DNA of 64,000 nucleotides from the NCBI GenBank assembly GCA_002508315.1, contig DAHE01000006.1:5803-69802 (forward strand), given 5' to 3'. The DNA is from Thermocladium sp. UBA166. GTDB lineage: Archaea > Thermoproteota > Thermoprotei > Thermoproteales > Thermocladiaceae. Below the pieces are notes generated by a model. That model was not told the DNA's origin. It ran no database searches and was given only the letters and a program-made list of their open reading frames with translations. Position 1 is the stretch's first letter. Each line of letters opens with the position of its first letter. Shown here piece by piece: positions 56,636 to 64,000 of the stretch. A program made the position numbers and the translations under genes.

Positions 56636-58663
56636 ATGAAGTGGTCAATTCCCAAACTCGCGCTGATGCTTGTGATAGCGCTGGGCATCACGGCATCGGC
56701 GCTTCACGCCTCTACGACCACCATTAACAGCACCCTGGCGGCCCAGAATCAACCGATCACAATTCAATTACCATACTATGCCGAACTCACTTACACCGAT
56801 ATAATAAACCAGACCAGCTCAATATCGCTCCAGCCCAGTCAATCCAGCACTGTACAGGCACCCCTATCCCCCGGGCCAGGTTACTCTCTGAAGTACTTGG
56901 AGGTATACTTCCCAACCCCCACCCCAGCATTAACTGTGAGCGGGGCCGGTGTCTTGGTGTCCCAGAACCAATACGGAATGATAACGTCAGCGTACACCAC
57001 GAATTCCAGCCTAGTGATAGTGAATAATGGCCAGTCTACCGTGAACGCCACGATAGTGATAAGCGCGACATTCATTAAGGAGGAGTACATACCGCTCACT
57101 CCCCAGACATCCACTATCAATATAACGGCGCCGGACTACACGTTCCAATACGTCACCGATCAAGTGGTTAAACTAACTATAGACAACAATGCCCCCTTCG
57201 AGTTGGTCAACGCATATCTACCCAACGGAACCTCGCTCTCCCAGCTAGTGGATAATTGGTACCAAAACGTGACTTACTTCAAAATAGAGGAGAAGGCGCT
57301 TCAATTGGACATGGCCAAGCTGCCGCCGGGCACTTACTCAGTGAACATAGCGTATGGATCTCAATATCAAATGCCGACTGCCATGCTAGTGAAGGGAACC
57401 CAGTTCTTCAACTCCACGGTCTCCCCGCACAGCAGCTTGGTGGTATCTTCATCCAGCTTCGGCGTGCCGGCTGGATGGAGCTTGCTCGGCTATGTAGCCG
57501 TCGTGTACACCGTGGAGCCCTTAGTTGTTGGCGAGAGCCCAGTTAAGTTCCAAGTGGTGGCAAATAGAGTGATGCCCGTGTATACTCTGTATAACTTGAT
57601 AAGCGTGGCTGGAATAACCTATATACTTCCGCCATTCATAAAGTTCGCGCCGATAATCGGCATATATGTCATCTACGACAACGTGTTCAAGGTGCAAAAC
57701 CCGACGTCTTCGCCGTTGACTGTTACGTATATGCCGATACTCTATAAGCAAGTGGGTCAGTGGCAAAACGGGAACCTAGTAGCGACAGTGCTTCCAAGCG
57801 ATATAAGCAATGGACTGTGGACCTCGCTTGTGGTACAGTTGCCTGAGGTAGCATCCATAGAAAAGATAGTGACCCCCAGCGGCGTCTCCTACGGGGGATA
57901 TACGGACTCCGAGCTGCCGTGGGGATCCGTGGATAGATTGGTATCTATATCCCCCACTCGCCACGAGGCTTACATAGCGGTTAGCACACTCGGGGTAAGC
58001 GAGCCGGGCCAGTACGAGGTATACGTGAATTGGTCTCCCCTCCAAGTGCAACTGCTCAACACTAACGGCAATCCCGTGGGCGGCGCCACCGTCACCGCCA
58101 CGCAGGATGGAGTGAATTATGGGCCAATAACGGTGAGCTCCAATGGAGTTGCCTACATACCCATAAAGTCGCCCGACCCAGTTCAATTCACTGTATCATA
58201 TAGGGGCGCGCCGGTCTACATAGGATACGTAAATACATTGACTAACCAACCCATAACTCTGCAGTTGGGCGTATACAATGTCACTGTGGTGGTGGAGGGA
58301 CAGTTCCACCAAGCCCTGGGCAATGTAAACGTCACCCTATACAGGATAGGATATGGACCGACGTATAGCTCCATAACCAATGGCGCGGGGACAAGCAACG
58401 TGAACGGAGTGCTTGCAGGCACCTATCAAGTAACTGCCCAGCTTCGCTATGCCAAGTACACCAAGGTGCTGCCCATAACGAATCAAGGCAAGCCTATAAT
58501 AATAAACACGGATATATTGACCGTGCTGGATGGAATGCCGATAACCACGGGCGAGGCGCTGCTAACTGCGTTGGGATTCGGGGGAGCCGGCGCACTGCTG
58601 TACGCCTTCACTAGAGGAAGAAAGGATAGGGGCGGAGAGGGAGCAGAAATAGAAAATGTATAA
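56636..58663 (+). CDS. Large cell-surface protein with signal peptide and C-terminal anchor
   Basis: 675 residues from the ATG at 56636, 27 bp after a TATATATTTAG box. A signal peptide (about 1-25), a long Thr/Ser/Asn-rich beta-structured ectodomain with many N-x-S/T sites, two carboxypeptidase-regulatory-like repeats (LLNTNGNPVGGATVTATQ and LGVYNVTVVVEGQFHQALGNVNV, about 470-600), and a single C-terminal membrane helix (GEALLTALGFGGAGALLYAF) followed by a basic tail. An S-layer-associated or surface adhesin-type role is likely. Confidence 0.78.
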   Translation: MKWSIPKLALMLVIALGITASALHASTTTINSTLAAQNQPITIQLPYYAELTYTDIINQTSSISLQPSQSSTVQAPLSPGPGYSLKYLEVYFPTPTPALTVSGAGVLVSQNQYGMITSAYTTNSSLVIVNNGQSTVNATIVISATFIKEEYIPLTPQTSTINITAPDYTFQYVTDQVVKLTIDNNAPFELVNAYLPNGTSLSQLVDNWYQNVTYFKIEEKALQLDMAKLPPGTYSVNIAYGSQYQMPTAMLVKGTQFFNSTVSPHSSLVVSSSSFGVPAGWSLLGYVAVVYTVEPLVVGESPVKFQVVANRVMPVYTLYNLISVAGITYILPPFIKFAPIIGIYVIYDNVFKVQNPTSSPLTVTYMPILYKQVGQWQNGNLVATVLPSDISNGLWTSLVVQLPEVASIEKIVTPSGVSYGGYTDSELPWGSVDRLVSISPTRHEAYIAVSTLGVSEPGQYEVYVNWSPLQVQLLNTNGNPVGGATVTATQDGVNYGPITVSSNGVAYIPIKSPDPVQFTVSYRGAPVYIGYVNTLTNQPITLQLGVYNVTVVVEGQFHQALGNVNVTLYRIGYGPTYSSITNGAGTSNVNGVLAGTYQVTAQLRYAKYTKVLPITNQGKPIIINTDILTVLDGMPITTGEALLTALGFGGAGALLYAFTRGRKDRGGEGAEIENV

Positions 58664-58687
58664 ATGATTATTAAGACTCGCTTGTCT

Positions 58688-59167
58688 TTATTTTCTTAAA
58701 ATAATCCTTAATTCTTTCATAGCATCTATCAATTTCTCAGTTTCTGGCGTCATTATCTTCAATCTATTATGTACATTAATGAGAGATTCGTATTTCTTGT
58801 TTAGAAACCTGACCTCCGTTTCAAGCCTCTTCTCGCTCATCCTATCAAGTCTATTCTTAATAGCATCTATGTGCCTATAGGTCTCCCTATCCAATCTAAT
58901 CAATCTATCCCTAATCATAGTCCTCAACTCAGTGAACTGTTCCTCTGATAAATCGATCAATGCGAATGAGAGCTCCACATCGCCTTCCCCGCTTACCTTT
59001 GATATGACCTTCTCCTTCAATGACAGTAATGCCCTCTCAACGCTCTCCCTGCTCCTCCAAGTAATTATCACTCCATCGGTTACCTGTAAAGCGCTGCCCT
59101 CACCTAATTTGTCGATTAAGTACTCGGCGGCTTCTTCGTAGTTAGTGTAAATCAACAGCATCAACAT
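58688..59167 (-). CDS. Hypothetical coiled-coil protein
   Basis: 159 residues: an N-terminal alpha/beta part (NYEEAAEYLIDKLGEGSALQVTDGVIITW) and a long charged coiled coil from about 75 to 150 (RDRLIRLDRETYRHIDAIKNRLDRM). A TTTAAATA box about 29 bp upstream fits the ATG. It lies convergent with the surface-protein gene. No family or function is recognised. Confidence 0.65.
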   Translation of the reverse strand: MLMLLIYTNYEEAAEYLIDKLGEGSALQVTDGVIITWRSRESVERALLSLKEKVISKVSGEGDVELSFALIDLSEEQFTELRTMIRDRLIRLDRETYRHIDAIKNRLDRMSEKRLETEVRFLNKKYESLINVHNRLKIMTPETEKLIDAMKELRIILRK

Positions 59168-59232
59168 AATGACGATTATGTTTCCCCGCTATTTAAATGA
59201 TGCCCACAAGCGATTCGGGACTTCAACGCAGG

Positions 59233-59871
59233 TCATTGATTTGCCTTATATGGATTGCCCACAAGACTCTCCAATACGACCTCGGCCGTCCTTATTAATG
59301 AATTGAACATCATCGATAAAGGCAGTGACGGGGACGCCGAGCCCCGTTTTGAAATGTACTCCGAGTGGTAGGGGAAATGCATGAACCCAGCCACCCGCGG
59401 CACTCCCTCCACCGCGGCGATGCGCAAGCCTATGTACATCACATAATTGCACAGATACGTGCCTGCATGATATGACTCGCGAGCCGGGATGCCGGCGCTC
59501 CTTAAGGCCTCAACCAAGGATCTCACGGGAAGCGTGGAGAAGTACGCGGCGGGGCCATCCTCGATAATGGGCTCATCATCCATATCATCACCATCATTAT
59601 CCCTCCCACGCGCTATGTTGAGGGCCACCTTCTCCACGGCCACGCCCGTGCTTCCCGGCGCCAGCCCTAGTCCCACATAGACGTCGGGCTTGATGCTGTG
59701 CAGCAGGTCAATCAATGAGGACTTAGCCCTAACATATGACACAGGCAGGACGCGACCCACTATCTCCACTCCATTCATGACCCGACCGTTCATGCCGTTG
59801 GCAATTATGCTGGTGGGATTCTCATCATCTCCACCAAACGGCTCGAAGCCCGTGACCAACATCTTGACCAA
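59233..59871 (-). CDS. pcp: Pyrrolidone-carboxylate peptidase
   Basis: 212 residues of peptidase family C15. GFEPFGGDDENPT at the N-terminus; the triad is E80 (GVAVEKVA), C141 (GTYLCNYVMY) and H165 (AGFMHFPYHS). It removes N-terminal pyroglutamate from peptides. CTAATATAAGG about 28 bp upstream supports the ATG at 59871. It may cooperate with the other peptidases in the window (M28, TldD/E) in peptide turnover. Confidence 0.95.
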   Translation of the reverse strand: MVKMLVTGFEPFGGDDENPTSIIANGMNGRVMNGVEIVGRVLPVSYVRAKSSLIDLLHSIKPDVYVGLGLAPGSTGVAVEKVALNIARGRDNDGDDMDDEPIIEDGPAAYFSTLPVRSLVEALRSAGIPARESYHAGTYLCNYVMYIGLRIAAVEGVPRVAGFMHFPYHSEYISKRGSASPSLPLSMMFNSLIRTAEVVLESLVGNPYKANQ

Positions 59872-60009
59872 TGCCGAACCACTTGCCTGGCCTTATATTA
59901 GGCCCGGTATTAAGGATTATCCCAACCCACCCTACACATCGACATTGTCCTCGCCATGAAGGATAAAAATTGAATTGAGGAGCTTTCTATCGACGTTAGA
60001 GGAGGGAGT

Positions 60010-60537
60010 TCACTGAACCTCTATCTCAAATCCGCTCTTGCCGTTTTTCTTTGTTAATTCTATTGTCAAGACGCCATTTCTATACGTGGCCTTGGCCTTG
60101 CTAGCATCCACGTTGGCGGGAAGCTTGACCTCCTTATAGTACCTCCTATCGCTTCCCTCCGCCGATACTATCAATTTATCGCCGTCCACCTTTATCTTTA
60201 TCCTTTCCTTATCTATGCCAGGCATATCCATGACTACCTTTATTTTATCCCCATCATCGAACACGTCAGTTAATGGCTCTATGTCCTCGCTCACGACAGG
60301 GGAGCCCCGCTCGCTCCACGGCTTAACGTTGCCGAATTCCCTAACTATGGGTTTGCCGTCAGGCCCCATAGTTATCTCGAATCCATAATAGTACATGTTA
60401 GGCTTCTTAGAGCCCCGCTGCTGCCTCTCAGCCTGCTTGAATAGCTCATCCATTTCCCTCTCTATCTCCGTTTCAAAGCTATCCATGAATTTCTTCAGCC
60501 TATTCCACCATCTATCGAAATCGTCGAACTCGGACAT
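60010..60537 (-). CDS. Small heat-shock protein (Hsp20 family)
   Basis: 175 residues from the ATG at 60537, 26 bp after a GTTAAAAGG box; a longer frame from 60624 starts before that promoter. A helical, acidic N-terminal arm (DRWWNRLKKFMDSFETEIERE) precedes the alpha-crystallin domain (about 88-172): DGDKIKVVMDMPGIDKERIKIKVDGDKLIVSAEG, ending with the NGVLTIELTKK strand. It holds unfolding proteins soluble. The usual C-terminal I-x-I/V motif appears as IEV. Confidence 0.93.
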   Translation of the reverse strand: MSEFDDFDRWWNRLKKFMDSFETEIEREMDELFKQAERQQRGSKKPNMYYYGFEITMGPDGKPIVREFGNVKPWSERGSPVVSEDIEPLTDVFDDGDKIKVVMDMPGIDKERIKIKVDGDKLIVSAEGSDRRYYKEVKLPANVDASKAKATYRNGVLTIELTKKNGKSGFEIEVQ

Positions 60538-60723
60538 AATTCTTAGACAGCAATGGATCCTTTTAACTCTTACGGGGCATTGGGGCTCCCGCCTCTCATC
60601 GCGGCGCAGATACCGCTCCCCCAAGGATGGACAGCGTTCTTTCCGATTGGAATTAATTAACGTCCTTATCCTAAAGAGCTTCTGGACCCAGTTGCAAATA
60701 AGTTTTTAAATTCTCGTTACAAC

Positions 60724-62586
60724 ATGGCAAGCATGAAGGCATTGATGCTCCTCATAATCGCATTAACTATAGCCGGAGTCGCGATGGGGGCTCAAGGATG
60801 GACTGCCAGGCAAGTATACATTAAATCAGTCACTATCCACGCGCTGGCGGTGACTAGCAACAACAGCGGAGCAGTCATTAACATAACGGTGACGGCAATA
60901 ACCCCCGGAATAGGTAATATATATGTTGCAACGTCTCCCCTGCCCATAGGGGAGGGAGGATCATTCATAGCATCGAGCCAGATGGCTGCCATAATGGCTG
61001 CCTCAATGGCGGATATACCCTTCACAAAGTACGACTTCCTGGTCAATTCATCCTCAAATACGCTGGAGATAGGGGGGCCGTCGGCGAGCGGCTACATGAC
61101 TATCGGCATATTCTCCCTCCTCGACAATAGAACCCTCAATTCATCGGTCACCATGACTGGAATGATAATGCCGGACGGAACTATAGGGCCCGTCGGCGGC
61201 ATACCCTATAAGATAAGGGCGGCGGCAAGCATGGGCTATAAGGTAGTGCTCGTACCGTATGGCCAGCAAATATATACGTCACCCACATCAGCACCGGTTA
61301 ACCTGATATCACTGGGAAAGAAGCTGGGAGTAACAGTAATACCTGTCAGCACCGCTTATCAAGCAGCTCATTATCTGACCGGCGTAAGCCTACCCCCCAA
61401 CCAAACGCTGTCGCTGCCTCCCTACTACATCAACATGACTAAGTATCTATACGAGACGCTGCTATTCAATAAGAGCATAATACCCACGGGGACCCTGGAG
61501 GCGGCCGAGTACTATGCAAATCAGGATAATTACTACACCGCCGCCAGCCTAATCTATAGCAGTTTGATAAACTATTATCAATCCAGTTTCTCGTCCCTTA
61601 CATCCTCCCAGATAAGAAACGAGGTAAAATCAATAAACTCAACAATCAACAATTACCTAGCCCTTCTCAATAAAACCTCGGTGACCAGCGTCAACATAGA
61701 CGTCATGGTCGGAATGTATGATAGGATATACCAAGCACAGCAGCTGCTCAATCAAACCATGACTGACCTAAGCGCGGACAGCCTTGGAGGGGCAAGGGCC
61801 AATTTATCGGCGGCATACGTGAGGGTGGCAACCCTTGAGTACTGGTATGAGTTATTAAAGGGAATTAGTGGGGGGTATCCAATACCTAACCAATTGCTGT
61901 ACAAGATATCCCAGGACTACCTATCATATGCGCAGTCCACTGTAACATACCTATACTCCTTGACGCAGGCCGAGGGAATATCGGCGTTATTCGCCGGCGA
62001 GATAAATCAATTGCTGAGCGAGGTGAACAATGCCCAGACCTACTTCGGCGAGGGCAATTACTTGATGGCGTTGAGCAATAGCTTGGACGTCATATCGGAG
62101 ACCAGCACCATGCTTCACCTCATATTCATGTCGTCCCAATCCGCATCTTATGAGGCGGGTCTGCTCTCCACCGTGAGGCAACTAGCCCTTTACTCAGCCA
62201 GCAAGCTGGAGAAGTGCAATGTAACTCCCCTGCTGCCTCTTTCCTACATACAATACGGGGATTATTGGTATGGTCAATACAACTCCACAGCCACGAATTC
62301 CACGGGAGGCGACTCAAGCTACTTCAGCACTGCCCTGAACCTATATGAGATGTCGTCGGCATACTCCAACGTGGTTCTTCAACTCATAAAGACGGTGGCC
62401 GCGTGCAACGCGACCTACACTATATCCGTCCCCGTCATAAATGAGACCCTTAGCACGTCGACGTCCAGCGTCCCACCCACCTCAACTCAATCCACAATAC
62501 CTACCACAATAAATCCGCTCACATTCACGGTGGGTATGCTTATGGTGCTCGCCGCCTTGGCCATAGTGATCAAGTTCAGCAAATAA
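60724..62586 (+). CDS. Exported, membrane-anchored Lon-type (S16) serine protease
   Basis: 620 residues: signal or anchor helix (1-22), then an S16 domain. The catalytic Ser is expected at S120 (IGGPSASGYM) and the Lys at K163 (GGIPYKIRAAASMGY). After about residue 215 comes a long helical, Asn/Ser/Tyr-rich region (220-565), then a Ser/Thr/Pro-rich linker and a C-terminal membrane helix (TFTVGMLMVLAALAIVIKF). No AAA domain is present, so this is the archaeal extracytoplasmic S16 type, unlike Lon. A TTTTTAAATT box 25 bp upstream supports the ATG. Confidence 0.87.
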   Translation: MASMKALMLLIIALTIAGVAMGAQGWTARQVYIKSVTIHALAVTSNNSGAVINITVTAITPGIGNIYVATSPLPIGEGGSFIASSQMAAIMAASMADIPFTKYDFLVNSSSNTLEIGGPSASGYMTIGIFSLLDNRTLNSSVTMTGMIMPDGTIGPVGGIPYKIRAAASMGYKVVLVPYGQQIYTSPTSAPVNLISLGKKLGVTVIPVSTAYQAAHYLTGVSLPPNQTLSLPPYYINMTKYLYETLLFNKSIIPTGTLEAAEYYANQDNYYTAASLIYSSLINYYQSSFSSLTSSQIRNEVKSINSTINNYLALLNKTSVTSVNIDVMVGMYDRIYQAQQLLNQTMTDLSADSLGGARANLSAAYVRVATLEYWYELLKGISGGYPIPNQLLYKISQDYLSYAQSTVTYLYSLTQAEGISALFAGEINQLLSEVNNAQTYFGEGNYLMALSNSLDVISETSTMLHLIFMSSQSASYEAGLLSTVRQLALYSASKLEKCNVTPLLPLSYIQYGDYWYGQYNSTATNSTGGDSSYFSTALNLYEMSSAYSNVVLQLIKTVAACNATYTISVPVINETLSTSTSSVPPTSTQSTIPTTINPLTFTVGMLMVLAALAIVIKFSK

Positions 62587-62719
62587 GCATTCATAGCGAT
62601 CGTTTCTACGCCTATTGCCGCGCATCCAATCCCCTTTCGTCCAATCCCCTTTCAAGGAAGGTTCAGGGGCTATTCATTTATGAGGTAAGTTTATAAGCGA
62701 TGCGGCAAACGATGTTGTA

Positions 62720-63124
62720 ATGGATGTAGGAGTGGGGCTTGGCGATCGCGTGAGGGCCGTGCTCATTGTAATTCCAGCCACTGGATTACTCATGGTATCA
62801 TCTCTATTCGCTGAAGGACTGCCCCGATTGCTATTATTGTTATCGGGCGTGGCCATCATCTACCCATTGATGGTGATTTCCAAATCCATGGGGCGGAGAA
62901 GATGGGGAGAGAGGATTGGATCATTTGGAAACTGCGTGTTATACAATAATGGTATATACATAAATATCGCTAAAGGATTGGATCTCTTCATTGAGTGGAA
63001 CGATATATCCAGATGGGAGGCAATGAAGAATGGAGGTTCCCTCATAGTTACGAGCGACGGGACAGAAATCGAGACTGCCCTACCGTATGGGGAACTCGAG
63101 AAGAGACTGCCCAAGAATGCATGA
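62720..63124 (+). CDS. Small two-span membrane protein
   Basis: 134 residues. Two helices (AVLIVIPATGLLMVSSLFA and LPRLLLLLSGVAIIYPLMVI) are followed by a cytosolic beta-rich domain that looks like a PH-type YcxB/DUF-like fold (NGIYINIAKGLDLFIEWNDISRWE). A GTTTATAAGC box 27 bp upstream fixes the ATG. No function is assigned. It is next to, and co-directional with, the C/D sRNA and rnpB. Confidence 0.7.
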   Translation: MDVGVGLGDRVRAVLIVIPATGLLMVSSLFAEGLPRLLLLLSGVAIIYPLMVISKSMGRRRWGERIGSFGNCVLYNNGIYINIAKGLDLFIEWNDISRWEAMKNGGSLIVTSDGTEIETALPYGELEKRLPKNA

Positions 63125-63195
63125 ATGCCATATATTACCCATTCTATTATGCCATGAGTTAAATGCTTATAAGCCATGGATTATCCAAGGAATTT

Positions 63196-63245
63196 GTGAT
63201 GAAAGCTGGTATTCCAGAGATCGTGACGAGTGATACCAAGGCTGA
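63196..63245 (+). ncRNA. C/D box sRNA upstream of rnpB
   Basis: Box C GTGATGA (63196-63202), 12-nt guide AAGCTGGTATTC, D' CAGA (63215-63218), C' GTGACGA (63223-63229), 12-nt guide GTGATACCAAGG, D CTGA (63242-63245). A TTATAA box at 63168-63173 places transcription start at about 63196. By the D+5 rule the D-guide would direct methylation within CCTTGGTATCAC. The D' box is a variant (CAGA), the rest is canonical. Confidence 0.85.
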
Positions 63246-63305
63246 ATACTCACTTTACGGTTCCTCGTGGGAAGGTTTATAAACTCGCATGTAGCTTAAT
63301 TATGA

Positions 63306-63530
63306 GCCCTCCATGGGTAGATAATCGCAATGCGCGGGGTCGTCACGGCGACGGACGGCCTCAGGAAACTCCCCCTACCCGCATGGGTCCCTCGGGGCGA
63401 CCCGACGGGTAAAGCCGAAAGGGGACGTTGGTCCAAATAGGGGCCTGTGAGGAACCATGCGACGAGGCCCGGGTAGGACCTTAGACCAATGCCACAGAAG
63501 GGGGGTTATGATTATCTACTCATGGAGGGC
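63306..63530 (+). ncRNA. rnpB: RNase P RNA, minimal type T
   Basis: A perfect long P1: GCCCTCCATG and GTAGATAATC at the 5' end pair with GATTATCTAC and CATGGAGGGC at the 3' end, 21 bp with one G-T. CR-I-like CTCAGGAAACTCC and the CR-V box AATGCCACAGAAGGGG are intact, so the catalytic domain is present. At 225 nt there is no room for a full specificity domain, which defines the reduced type T RNA of Thermoproteaceae. GTTTATAAAC (63275-63284) is centred 26 bp before the 5' end. Confidence 0.92.
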
Positions 63531-63568
63531 GGCCAAAATCCTTTAAATAATGCTGGGATGATTAATCC

Positions 63569-64000
63569 ATGGGCAGGAAAACGCTCGCCGCGGTCCTGCG
63601 CGAGTATAACAAACCATTATCGCTGGAGTACATAGATCTAGAGCCCGGACTGGGCGAAGCAATAATCAACGTCAAGGCCAGCGGGGTATGCGGCCGCGAC
63701 ATAGTGATATGGAGGGGGGGATTCAAGCTTAACCCGCCCCTAGTCTTGGGGCATGAAGTGTTCGGCGAATTAGACGGAAAGCCCGTTGGGGTCTACGGCG
63801 CGGTGACTTGTGGGAAGTGCGATTACTGTAGGACGGGCAGGGAGAATTTGTGCAATGAGTTAACGTTCCTGGGCGAGGGGAGGCTTGGGGGGTACGCAGA
63901 GGCTGTGGCGGTGCCAATTCGCAATGTATTCGAGCTGCCCGATGATCAATTCGAGAAATACGCGGCGGCAACGTGTCCCCTAGCCACCGCGATACACGCT
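63569..64000 (+). CDS. Zinc-dependent alcohol dehydrogenase (truncated by window end)
   Basis: 144 residues visible, running out of the window. GroES-like MDR fold: catalytic-zinc Cys in VKASGVCGRDIVIW, the His of LGHEVFGEL, and the structural zinc site CGKCDYCRTGRENLC. A TTTAAATA box (63542-63549) lies about 24 bp before the ATG. Family members oxidise alcohols or polyols with NAD(P); glucose or threonine dehydrogenase-like activity is equally possible. Confidence 0.92.
   Translation, partial: MGRKTLAAVLREYNKPLSLEYIDLEPGLGEAIINVKASGVCGRDIVIWRGGFKLNPPLVLGHEVFGELDGKPVGVYGAVTCGKCDYCRTGRENLCNELTFLGEGRLGGYAEAVAVPIRNVFELPDDQFEKYAAATCPLATAIHA

Noticed and set aside
62625..62653. Tandem pair of TCCAATCCCCTTTC (15-bp period)
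   Set aside because: Two units only, no association with a gene start or known element; noted as a minor duplication.

Overview
The window looks like chromosomal DNA from a hyperthermophilic or thermoacidophilic crenarchaeon, most likely of the Thermoproteaceae (Caldivirga, Vulcanisaeta or Thermocladium lineage). The strongest marker is a compact 225-nt RNase P RNA at 63306-63530. It has the conserved catalytic-domain boxes but is too short to hold a normal specificity domain, which is the known 'type T' RNase P of that family. Supporting signs are ABCE1, MBF1, archaeal A-type ATPase subunits, the bifunctional FBP aldolase/phosphatase, archaeal Leu/Pro/Ser-tRNA synthetases, C/D box sRNAs, an intron in tRNA-Ser, and leaderless genes with a TATA box centred about 25-28 bp before the start codon. 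Most genes are balanced to mildly GC-rich with C/G-ending codons. The MFS gene at 9257-10381 is strikingly AT-rich. The genus is inferred, not proven.

Layout. 0.2-2.5 kb: A-type ATPase peripheral and central stalk genes (H, C; convergent D plus a 50-residue coiled coil). 3-9 kb: a cysteine-cluster protein, HflX with MBF1, and a two-subunit 2-oxoacid:ferredoxin oxidoreductase. 9-10.9 kb: a degenerate tRNA-like sequence and the AT-rich MFS transporter, a likely acquired patch. 10.9-16.6 kb: ribosomal proteins S17 and S19, cobamide genes cobS and cobD, and a GH31 alpha-glucosidase. 16.7-24.3 kb: tldD/tldE, leuS, proS and an SCP2-like protein. 24.3-29.3 kb: acyl-CoA dehydrogenase, acyl-CoA synthetase, triosephosphate isomerase and FBP aldolase/phosphatase. 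29.4-36.9 kb: tRNA-Trp, a membrane glycosyltransferase coupled to a geranylgeranyl-reductase-like flavoprotein, serS, tRNA-Ser(CGA) with a 15-nt intron, and an ornithine-cyclodeaminase-family enzyme. 37-45.7 kb: M28 peptidase, sucCD, a winged-helix regulator with a Cys cluster, a PTPS/QueD-like enzyme, an aldo-keto reductase and a drug-type MFS exporter. 45.7-52.8 kb: HerA-like ATPase with a C/D sRNA built into its 3' end, fumarase, an SQR gene between two DUF1641 genes, a second Cys-cluster regulator and a radical SAM protein. 52.9-64 kb: ABCE1, a zinc-ribbon protein, a tiny acidic Trp-rich ORF, SurE, a large cell-surface protein, Pcp, Hsp20, an exported Lon-type (S16) protease, C/D sRNA plus RNase P RNA, and a truncated alcohol dehydrogenase.

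How the genes fit together. The metabolic genes describe a ferredoxin-based, CoA-centred central metabolism: OFOR, SucCD, fumarase, TPI and FBPA/P, with acyl-CoA enzymes. Sulfide oxidation is added by SQR and its DUF1641 partners.

The most unusual signals are five small GC-rich intergenic elements with the hairpin architecture of IS200/IS605 right ends (omega-RNA-like scaffolds) but no tnpB; a perfect 101-bp duplication with alien codon usage inside the two halves of ABCE1; a family of three winged-helix-type proteins sharing a cysteine-cluster domain; and an sRNA whose C box contains the herA stop codon. No CRISPR array, rRNA gene or intact transposase is visible.
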